From: an uncultured Eubacterium sp.
Lineage (GTDB): Bacteria; Bacillota; Clostridia; Eubacteriales; Eubacteriaceae
NCBI GenBank assembly: GCA_902784045.1
Contig: CACZTE010000004.1
Location: 1-5,206, forward strand
DNA length: 5,206 bases
Reading direction: 5' to 3'
The position numbers and the translations under genes were made by a program. Below are positions 1 to 5,206 of this stretch, in pieces (within the stretch, counting starts at the first letter, position 1; every line of letters begins with the position of its first letter). The notes under the pieces are model-generated. The model searched no databases. It saw nothing but the letters and a program-made list of their open reading frames with translations, and was not told the origin of the DNA.

Positions 1-21
1 CCCTTCCACCCGCTTCGCTCG

Positions 22-63
22 ATAAGTTCGCGTTGCTAAATTAAAATTTAGACGCTCACTTAT
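22..63. repeat. Imperfect stem-loop
   Basis: Pairs 22-26 with 59-63, 30-33 with 52-55, and ctaaatt (36-42) with aatttag (45-51), separated by a symmetric 3x3 internal loop and a 2-base bulge at 34-35. The apical 2-base loop would open to 4 in practice. The AT-rich tip contrasts with the GC-richer flanks. Confidence 0.6.
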
Positions 64-125
64 ATCAAAGGGGGCCTTTTTGTCGCGGTGCAGGAAGGAT
101 TTTGAAAAGCTATCGTAGAACATTG

Positions 126-146
126 CCTTCCCTCGATGAGGGAAGG
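126..146. repeat. Perfect 9-bp inverted repeat
   Basis: ccttccctc (126-134) pairs with gagggaagg (138-146) around a GAT loop. There is no T-run on either side, so it is not a standard intrinsic terminator. It is the first of three adjacent stem-loops. Confidence 0.75.
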
Positions 147-150
147 TGGG

Positions 151-169
151 TTTTCACCGAAGGTGAAAA
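151..169. repeat. Perfect 8-bp inverted repeat
   Basis: ttttcacc (151-158) pairs with ggtgaaaa (162-169) around a GAA loop, four bases after the previous hairpin. The stem itself ends in T4/A4, but no extra U tract follows on either strand, so terminator activity would be weak at best. Confidence 0.7.
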
Positions 170-214
170 GTCGGAAGGGTTCTTTCGAGAACAATTTTCG
201 GGGATAGGTTTTAT

Positions 215-364
215 GGGTCTTTGCGCCTAACGGCGCCCCCTACCAGAAGTCATGCTCAGTTTGTGTTTTGACCTTCCTTTTTTGGTCAGATTGTTCGCTG
301 CGCTCACAATCATCCGTTCGGAACAGCGGTTCCTCACTCATGCGCCCCTCGTCACGCTCGGGGC
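215..364. repeat. Second cluster of short hairpins downstream of the ATPase gene
   Basis: Non-coding stretch with five small inverted repeats: gcgcc/ggcgc (223-227/232-236, extendable by ggg/ccc with a bulge), tgacc/ggtca (269-273/284-288), gattgt/acaatc (289-294/306-311), ggaac/gttcc (320-324/329-333) and gcccc/ggggc (344-348/360-364). Two of them abut directly at 288/289. None is followed by a U-run on the minus strand, so I do not call an intrinsic terminator for the ATPase gene. It may be a folded RNA or a further repeat module. 365-402 shows nothing recognisable. Confidence 0.4.
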
Positions 365-402
365 TTACCCAGTGGGAAGAAGCCTTTTTGCTGTTCGCTG
401 TG

Positions 403-1044
403 TTAGCTGTTTTCTTTTTGTCGGTGGAGTTTTGACCGCTCTTCCAGAAATGCCGTGATTTCCGTGATCAGGCGTTTTATTTTCATCTCAACATCCGATG
501 TGTTGTCAATCACCCGCAAATGGGGATGACCCGTCCATGCCGCGATGAGTTCATCATCCAGCGCGGCGGCTTCCTCGGGCGTTTCCATTCTCGCGTCGTT
601 GTTGTCTGTGGTGTAATATTCCCGGTTGCTTTTTGCCGATGTCACCATGTAAAATACAGCGTCATAGCGATTTCGAAGCGCCGCTTCATCGGTTTGGATG
701 GCTTCGCATATCCGCGCGAAGTCGGCATCATCCAGATACGCTTTGCCGTCCAGCGCGCCGCGATCGCAGAGGATCACGATTTTGTCGGCGTTCATGGTTT
801 TGGCCGCCTGTTCATGGCTTTTTTCTTTATTCAGCTGCAAACGCAGCACGCGTGTCTGAAATTCGATGAGGGATCCGCATGTCCGCGGCGTCACACCGCC
901 TGTGATGAGTTCGGTGGCGGTTTCCGGCACAACGCGCACGGTGTAACCTTTGTCGGTCAGCGCTTGCCGCACGCGGCTCATGGCTGTGGTTTTCCCGGCG
1001 CAGGGTCCGCCGGTGATGACGATTTTGATTATTTTCTTTGTCAT
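403..1044 (-). CDS. P-loop ATPase/kinase of the AAA_28 (NadR-kinase-like) type
   Basis: Small soluble cytoplasmic nucleotide-binding protein, 213 residues from the chosen start. Walker A is GGPCAGKTT (residues 12-20, Lys18). PETATE (40-45) follows the second beta-strand, VILCDRG (90-96) supplies the Walker B-like Asp94, and GHPHLRVIDN (172-181) is near the C-terminus. This order, and the wording ITGGPCAGKTT, is typical of AAA_28 proteins, which resemble the ribosylnicotinamide kinase domain of NadR and probably phosphorylate a small molecule; the substrate is unknown for most members. There is no signal peptide or membrane segment. The frame also opens at an ATG at 1065 (seven more residues, MKRKRGE), but nothing like a ribosome binding site precedes it, whereas AAGAGGAG lies just before the ATG at 1044, so 1044 is preferred. 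It sits downstream of the protease on the same strand and may share its transcript. A functional link is not evident. Stop is TAA at 405-403. Confidence 0.88.
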   Translation of the reverse strand: MTKKIIKIVITGGPCAGKTTAMSRVRQALTDKGYTVRVVPETATELITGGVTPRTCGSLIEFQTRVLRLQLNKEKSHEQAAKTMNADKIVILCDRGALDGKAYLDDADFARICEAIQTDEAALRNRYDAVFYMVTSAKSNREYYTTDNNDARMETPEEAAALDDELIAAWTGHPHLRVIDNTSDVEMKIKRLITEITAFLEERSKLHRQKENS

Positions 1045-1055
1045 TTCTCCTCTTT
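1045..1055 (-). promoter_or_regulatory. Ribosome binding site deciding the ATPase start
   Basis: The coding strand reads AAAGAGGAGAA immediately before the ATG at 1044-1042. GGAG ends only 2 bases from the ATG, which is tight, but the overlapping AAGAGG register gives 4 bases. The alternative ATG at 1065 is preceded by CGCCAACTGTC, with no purine-rich match. The site lies inside the longer reading frame, so a start at 1065 cannot be excluded. Confidence 0.6.
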
Positions 1056-1088
1056 TTCTTTTCATGACAGTTGGCGAATGCTTGATTC

Positions 1089-1096
1089 GGGGGGGG
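1089..1096. repeat. Run of eight G in the intergenic gap
   Basis: Eight consecutive G on the plus strand (C8 in the transcript of the two genes), 45-52 bases upstream of the preferred ATPase start. A 5-bp inverted repeat, cgaat/attcg (1075-1079/1085-1089), abuts it. The 63-base gap from the protease stop to the ATG at 1065 contains no clear promoter or terminator. Confidence 0.6.
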
Positions 1097-1128
1097 TGGC
1101 CGCGTGGTTAATCCATCGGGCTTATCGT

Positions 1129-4100
1129 TTATTTCGCCGGCGCCTGGCCGCCTTTGGGCACGACTTTGATTTCGATGGCTTCAATTCTGCGGTCTTGTCC
1201 GGTGGTGCCGGCGGTTTCGCCGCCAGTAACCCAATCGCCCCAGCCGAGCTCTTTCATGTGGACGCGGTAATAGATGTCATAGTCGGCGGCTTTATCGCCG
1301 GTGAGTTTGATTTCCGCGGCCTCGATTTGGCAGTCTTGGCCTTCGGTGCCGGCCATCACGCCGTTATCAACCCAGCCGCCCCAGCCGAGGTTTTTCATGT
1401 GGACGCGGTAGGTGACGCCCAGACCTTCGATAGCCTGGCCGTAATCGTTTTTGACGGCCACGCGAAGTGCTTCTAAGCGCAAGCCTTGCCCGGTGGTGCC
1501 GGCGAGCTCGCCGTCGTGTTTTTCGCCCTGGGACCAGCCGTAGTTTTGGCCGTGGACTTCATAGGCCGACAAGGTTCCGTAACCGATATTTTCCGGCGCT
1601 TTGCCGCCTTTGGGCACGATTCTGACTTCGATGGCCTCAATTCTGCGGTCTTGTCCGATGGTGCCGGCGGTGGCGCCGTCTGTGACCCAGTCGCCCCAGC
1701 CGAGCTCTTTCATATGGACGCGGTAGTAGATGTTATAGTTTGCCGCTCTGTCGCCGGTGAGTTTGATTTCCGCGGCTTCAATGCGACGGCTCTGGCCTTC
1801 GGTGCCGGCGGCGGCGCCGTCACTTGCCCAGTCGCCCCATCCGATATCTTTCATGTGGACACGGTAGGTAATGCCCAATCCGTCGATGGGTTTTCCGTCA
1901 TCACCTTTGATGGCCAGACGCAGCGCTTCTAAGCGCAGAGATTGTCCGGTGGTGCCGGCGAGGTCGCCATCGCGTTTTTCTCCTTGCTCCCAACCGTAAT
2001 CGCGGCCGTGGACTTCATAGGCAATCGACGGTGCGTAATGATCACCGGCGTTGTTGCTTCCCGAAACGGGATAGTCGGTGAAGACGCGATTGGTCATGTC
2101 ATTATCGGTGAATCCCAAGGTATAGAAGTGATTGTCGTACACGGTTCCTGTAATTGAGGAAACCTTGGTATCGCTAACACGTTTGCCAATTGGTTCGAGC
2201 TGAATATTCTCACCTTCCGCGTTTGTGCTGATTGAACTCGTATTGAGCTTAAACGTATCGGCCACCACATGGCCGGCTTCATCGGTTTTCACAAATCCGC
2301 TGATAATGGCGCCGCCTGCCACGGGTTCGGCCGCGATGGGACTCATTTCCTGCTTTTCGGGGAAGCCTTCCCCAAAGACATCATCGGAAACCGTGCGCAT
2401 CCTGTCCGCGAGATCAGCGTCGGGATTCACCACGGCAAGCTGAGGCACAAATAGATACGTATCTAAAATATTGACCGAGCCGCCAATGACGAACAGATTG
2501 CCGCCGTCATCGAAAAACATATTGGCAGTCGGCGTATTTCTAACATTCATATTTTGGGGGTTTTTGATCTGGCAGACATTGAATGTCAAATTTCGCGGAT
2601 CGACAATACCCAAAGTCGGCAATTTTAAAAGTCCGATAATGTCGGCAGCGTAGTAGGCATAAACCCGATCGCCCGTATTGTGAAGCGAAAAGACGTTTGG
2701 ACGAGCGGCCTCCGGCACATCGATATACTGCGTATCCCCGGTTTTGGGGTCGTAAACGGCGATGTTCTCCGTCATATTGGTATTGGTGCCCACCGATGCT
2801 TCGGCTTTCAAACACGGCACCAAAAGCTTGTGATTCCACGCACAGATTTTGCCGTCAACGAAGTCAAAGGGCAGCTTGGCCGAGAGCATTTCCCAGCCGC
2901 CGCCGTCTCCCGGCGTATACGACCAAAGCGACGACAGTCTTTGCGGTTCTTCCTGATGCATCATAAAATAGATTTTGCCGTCCAGACCGCAGGATGAGGT
3001 AACCAAGCTGTTGTTAAACAGCACGTCATCGGGCGTCGGCAGACGATCCATGAGGTCATCACTGTTTTGAAGGGTGAAATATTGTCTACCGCTGCCAACC
3101 GATGAAGCAACCTCGTAGATGTGTTCGCCTTTCATCAGGCTGTCATTATAAGCGAAGGTGATCGTTGTATCGCTCCAGCTTGACGGCTGAACCGTTTGCC
3201 CGTCAACCTTTAAAGTTCCACCTGTTTCGCCAAAGAAATAACCGGTCAGCGTGCAGGTGCCGTCATCGGTTTTGAGGCAGTCGCTAAGCACCGGAATCGT
3301 CTCGCCGGCGAGGGCTTTACGCGTGCTGACGATGCCGCCGGATACGCTTTTATCCGCCAAAGCGTCTTTGGCGTTGACCGAGCCTTTGATGCGCGCCGCG
3401 ATTTTTTCGGCACTGTCGCTCGGATATTTCGCACAGAGAATGGCCGCTTCCCCGGCAACCACGGGTGTCGCCATGGATGTGCCGCTCTGCTGATCATAAT
3501 CGGGCTTATCTTCGCTGAAATACATGCCGTTAACGGCCAATTCATAACCGGTGCCTTCCGCCGAGGGGTGGAAGAAAAGCGCGCTCTTATCCGTAAAATA
3601 TTTGCCGTCGACCACAAAGTCGGTCCATTTATCGGCACTCACATTGCATGTCACAACGTTTTGGGATTGGTCATCCAGCCAAAAGAGGATTCCGTCGACC
3701 GGTGTGCGTACACTCATCAAAAGGCTGCCTGATTTGGTCCGCGGCGCACCCGTGACGTGAATCGCGGCGTTTTTCCCATTTCCGCTTTTGATGACCATGG
3801 CACCGGAACCATTCCAACCTTTTTCCGCTTCGACACCCACAGCGGTATCCTCCGCCTTGGCGGAATAGGTCACGCCGCCATGTCCGCTATCAAAAACGAA
3901 TGACGCGTCAGTGGAAGCACCGGTGTACAATCGGCTCTTTTCGGGATTAAACGTGTCTTCGGTGCCTTCAGCCGGTTGGCTTACAGCGTATCTCTGCGGA
4001 CCGCCGTTGTCAAGAACCGTTGAAAAGATGTCCTCACCGGGGGCGAAAACATTGGTCGTCCGCCTGCCGAAATCAGAAAAGCCCGTGGCGTCTCCGGCCA

Positions 4101-5187
4101 TGTTTGACGCGCCGACCAAGACCATTTCCGGAGCTGTCTTGAAAGTACCGTAATCCAAAGAACCCAAATCGACATCCTGTGATATATTGCCCGCGGCTTT
4201 AATCGACACAATGCCGTAATTCGCGGCTTCTTTCACCACGTCGGAGTACGCGAGGGACAGATCCTTTCCGCCGTAGGAATTGCTGGTCACCTTGACGTTG
4301 ACACCGGCATTCTTGGCGGCAATGACATACCGATAGCCCATGATGATATTGGATAACGAAAAGACTTTGGATCCCAGTTTAATCCCCATGATTTTAACAC
4401 CGTTGGCCACTCCGCTAATGCCTTTTCCGTTCCAGGCGGCACCGATATTTCCGGCGCAGTGGGTGCCGTGTCCAAATGTATCCATCGGCTCCGAACCGTT
4501 TTTTTCTTCGGTGTTAAAGCCGTATTTTCCGCCGCCCATAGCAGTGAGCTCCGGATAATCGAGGCCTTTGTCCCACATCACGGGAGCCAGGTCTTCATGG
4601 GTATAATTGACGCCGGTATCGAGAACCGCGACGACGATATCTTTCGCGTTGACATTGTCGGGATTGTTCCAATCCGGCACGTCGATGCTGTTTTCCCCGG
4701 TGCTGGCGTATTGCAAAAAGGTAAAATCACCGGTATAAACACTGTCGGAAGCATCAACCTGCGATTGCGCCTGCGGCACGTTGACCGAGGCGGCCGCGGA
4801 AGCTGTGTTGTCCGAAACCTGTTCGACCGTGTAAATATAGTTGGGCTCAGCGTAAAGCACGCCGGGCTTGCCCTTCAGCTGTTTGACCAGCTCCTCCGTT
4901 GAAAGCGAACCGGAACGCACCAGCCGCAGTTCGGTGATGTTGTCTTCACCTGCGGTTTGAACGTCATCGGTCTTGCCCGAAAGGGTCATCAGGCTTTCCG
5001 ACGCGCCCAGCAGCTCATCGCCCGCCATGGACTGTACGGCTGAGCGCGTGATACAGACGATGGCTTCGCCCGGTTGATATTTGGGCTGTTCCGGAGCGCC
5101 GCCGGTCTCTTGGGCCAAAACGCTCACAGGGATGGACATCAGCAATAACAATGCCGATATCACGCAACATAGTCGTTTGATGTTCAT
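1129..5187 (-). CDS. Secreted multidomain subtilisin-like (S8) serine protease with beta-rich insert, IPT/TIG-like, propeller and ChW repeat domains
   Basis: Predicted extracellular serine endopeptidase; its substrate cannot be read from the sequence. Residues 1-25 are a Sec signal peptide (K4/R5, hydrophobic core, likely cleavage VLA|Q). Residues about 35-122 resemble an S8 propeptide (start YQPGEAIV, end GVLYAEPNYIY). The catalytic domain spans about 150-625: Asp190 in VVAVLDTGVN, His240 in FGHGTHCAG, oxyanion Asn334 in KAAGN, Ser571 in SGTSMATP. All four are present, so it should be active. About 170 residues (391-562) are inserted between APGEDIFST and SGTSMATP. Then come an IPT/TIG-like Ig fold (about 631-708), a kelch-like beta-propeller (about 725-1048, roughly six repeats of DGKIYF / DNHFYTLG type strands) and six ChW repeats (1056-1346). 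There is no LPXTG, SLH or C-terminal membrane segment, so surface retention, if any, probably relies on the ChW part. The ATG at 5187 is preceded by AGGAG with 7-base spacing. The next gene lies 63-84 bases downstream. The protease family is certain; the insert and propeller folds are inferred by eye. Confidence 0.95.
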   Translation of the reverse strand: MNIKRLCCVISALLLLMSIPVSVLAQETGGAPEQPKYQPGEAIVCITRSAVQSMAGDELLGASESLMTLSGKTDDVQTAGEDNITELRLVRSGSLSTEELVKQLKGKPGVLYAEPNYIYTVEQVSDNTASAAASVNVPQAQSQVDASDSVYTGDFTFLQYASTGENSIDVPDWNNPDNVNAKDIVVAVLDTGVNYTHEDLAPVMWDKGLDYPELTAMGGGKYGFNTEEKNGSEPMDTFGHGTHCAGNIGAAWNGKGISGVANGVKIMGIKLGSKVFSLSNIIMGYRYVIAAKNAGVNVKVTSNSYGGKDLSLAYSDVVKEAANYGIVSIKAAGNISQDVDLGSLDYGTFKTAPEMVLVGASNMAGDATGFSDFGRRTTNVFAPGEDIFSTVLDNGGPQRYAVSQPAEGTEDTFNPEKSRLYTGASTDASFVFDSGHGGVTYSAKAEDTAVGVEAEKGWNGSGAMVIKSGNGKNAAIHVTGAPRTKSGSLLMSVRTPVDGILFWLDDQSQNVVTCNVSADKWTDFVVDGKYFTDKSALFFHPSAEGTGYELAVNGMYFSEDKPDYDQQSGTSMATPVVAGEAAILCAKYPSDSAEKIAARIKGSVNAKDALADKSVSGGIVSTRKALAGETIPVLSDCLKTDDGTCTLTGYFFGETGGTLKVDGQTVQPSSWSDTTITFAYNDSLMKGEHIYEVASSVGSGRQYFTLQNSDDLMDRLPTPDDVLFNNSLVTSSCGLDGKIYFMMHQEEPQRLSSLWSYTPGDGGGWEMLSAKLPFDFVDGKICAWNHKLLVPCLKAEASVGTNTNMTENIAVYDPKTGDTQYIDVPEAARPNVFSLHNTGDRVYAYYAADIIGLLKLPTLGIVDPRNLTFNVCQIKNPQNMNVRNTPTANMFFDDGGNLFVIGGSVNILDTYLFVPQLAVVNPDADLADRMRTVSDDVFGEGFPEKQEMSPIAAEPVAGGAIISGFVKTDEAGHVVADTFKLNTSSISTNAEGENIQLEPIGKRVSDTKVSSITGTVYDNHFYTLGFTDNDMTNRVFTDYPVSGSNNAGDHYAPSIAYEVHGRDYGWEQGEKRDGDLAGTTGQSLRLEALRLAIKGDDGKPIDGLGITYRVHMKDIGWGDWASDGAAAGTEGQSRRIEAAEIKLTGDRAANYNIYYRVHMKELGWGDWVTDGATAGTIGQDRRIEAIEVRIVPKGGKAPENIGYGTLSAYEVHGQNYGWSQGEKHDGELAGTTGQGLRLEALRVAVKNDYGQAIEGLGVTYRVHMKNLGWGGWVDNGVMAGTEGQDCQIEAAEIKLTGDKAADYDIYYRVHMKELGWGDWVTGGETAGTTGQDRRIEAIEIKVVPKGGQAPAK
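1150..1566 (-). repeat. ChW repeat triplet 2 (repeats A2, B2, C2; residues 1208-1346)
   Basis: Second copy of the same A-B-C triplet, shifted by exactly 152 codons (456 bp) with no insertion or deletion: EVHG at 1058 and 1210, RVHMK of B at 1109 and 1261, RVHMK of C at 1156 and 1308. DNA similarity is plain by eye along the whole unit. Repeat B2 departs from the pattern: it has GWGGW instead of GWGDW, and DCQIEA where the others have (S/D)RRIEA, which puts a lone Cys at 1286. The protein ends six residues after this unit (GGQAPAK tail). Confidence 0.9.
1606..2022 (-). repeat. ChW repeat triplet 1 (repeats A1, B1, C1; residues 1056-1194)
   Basis: Three ChW modules in tandem. A1 (about 1056-1094) carries EVHGRDYGW and LAGTTGQ; B1 (about 1106-1145) carries YRVHMKDIGWGDW and AGTEGQ; C1 (about 1153-1194) carries YRVHMKELGWGDW, AGTIGQDRRIEAIE and ends VPKGG. 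Each has the family hallmark GW followed by a G-Q-x-x-x-(I/L)EA strand. ChW modules were described in cell-surface and secreted proteins of Clostridium acetobutylicum and are thought to act in binding or surface attachment; the ligand here is unknown. Confidence 0.9.
3502..4017 (-). other. Beta-rich insert within the S8 catalytic domain (residues 391-562)
   Basis: In ordinary subtilases the APG-x-x-I-x-S-T strand is followed by about 15 residues and then SGTSMATP. Here about 170 residues lie between them. The insert alternates short hydrophobic strands with polar turns (SGAMVIKSG, GSLLMSVRTP, GILFWLDDQ, WTDFVVDGKY, YELAVNGMYF) and ends with KPDYDQQ just before the nucleophile motif. The pattern resembles a carbohydrate-binding-module-like jelly roll and shows no sign of the PA domain found in lactocepin and C5a-peptidase relatives. 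The reading frame is intact throughout and the flanking catalytic motifs are normal. The fold is inferred from the pattern only. Confidence 0.65.
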
Positions 5188-5194
5188 AACATTT

Positions 5195-5199
5195 CTCCT
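5195..5199 (-). promoter_or_regulatory. Ribosome binding site of the protease gene
   Basis: AGGAG on the coding strand, with 7 bases (AAATGTT) before the ATG at 5187. Together with the signal peptide starting exactly at this Met, it fixes the start codon. The promoter must lie beyond the right edge, since only 19 bases upstream of the start are in the window. Confidence 0.85.
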
Positions 5200-5206
5200 G
5201 TTCTCC

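Larger units (their letters stand above)
1..192. repeat. Hairpin-rich non-coding block, probable interspersed repeat element
   Basis: No credible gene. Contains in order: an imperfect long stem-loop (22-63), a short aaagg/ccttt stem followed by T residues (67-81), a perfect 9-bp stem (126-134/138-146), a perfect 8-bp stem (151-158/162-169) and a 5-bp stem with TTCG loop (179-183/188-192). The block starts with cccttcc (1-7) and carries ggaaggg at 173-179, i.e. the same 7-mer inverted. Such dense, tidy palindromes outside genes suggest a mobile or interspersed palindromic repeat; multi-copy status cannot be seen from one window. The left boundary may lie outside the window. Confidence 0.5.

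Noticed and set aside
67..81. Possible intrinsic terminator (aaagg-ggg-ccttt plus T residues)
   Set aside because: The stem is only 5 bp and partly A-T, with a 3-base loop and a short T-run. On the plus strand no upstream gene is visible, and for the minus-strand genes the T-run is on the wrong side. Too weak to call.
102..130. Plus-strand promoter-like ttgaaa
   Set aside because: No -10-like hexamer lies 16-18 bases downstream and no gene follows on that strand.
252..458. 68-codon plus-strand frame with a hydrophobic start
   Set aside because: There is no ribosome binding site before the ATG, it runs through the hairpin cluster, and it overlaps the 3' end of the ATPase gene in antisense. 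The composition looks like translated repeat DNA.
520..1932. Long open frames on the plus strand opposite the ATPase and the ChW repeats (520-1476 and 1486-1932)
   Set aside because: They are antisense shadows. The recurring peptides (such as PAELFHVDAV) are simply the complement of the repeated ChW codons, no ribosome binding site precedes them, and the minus-strand proteins have clear family motifs.
1150..2022. Regular repeats as a CRISPR array
   Set aside because: The 456-bp period is in frame within a protein-coding gene and encodes ChW modules; there are no short identical repeats with unique spacers.
2094..4902. Numerous short frames on both strands within the protease gene
   Set aside because: All lie inside or opposite the single intact 1352-codon gene, lack ribosome binding sites and have no recognisable motifs.

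Overview
The window (roughly half to 55 % G+C by eye, not computed) looks like chromosomal DNA of an anaerobic Clostridia-type Firmicute, probably a gut or similar fermentative species. The main pointers are six ChW (clostridial hydrophobic, conserved Trp) repeats on a secreted protease, AGGAG-type ribosome binding sites, and an intergenic region packed with short perfect hairpins. No species call is possible from the sequence alone.

Layout, right to left, because both genes are on the minus strand. A single large gene (5187 to 1129) encodes a secreted multidomain subtilisin-family (S8) protease of 1352 residues: signal peptide, propeptide, a catalytic domain interrupted by a beta-rich insert of about 170 residues just before the active-site serine, an IPT/TIG-like Ig domain, a kelch-like beta-propeller region, and six ChW repeats arranged as a duplicated triplet. 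After a gap of 63 to 84 bases, which contains a run of eight G (C on the coding strand), comes a small cytoplasmic P-loop ATPase of the AAA_28 / NadR-kinase-like type (1044 or 1065 down to 403). No convincing terminator separates the two genes, so co-transcription is possible. Nothing in the sequence links their functions.

The left 402 bases hold no credible gene. Positions 1-192 contain a string of perfect or near-perfect stem-loops, bounded by cccttcc and ggaaggg in opposite orientation, and look like a non-coding interspersed repeat. Positions 215-364 carry a second group of short hairpins downstream of the ATPase stop codon.

The points most worth following up are the insert inside the protease catalytic domain, the exact 456-bp duplication of a three-type ChW triplet, and the hairpin-rich intergenic block. 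I see no evidence for a defence system, CRISPR array, transposase, tRNA or rRNA.
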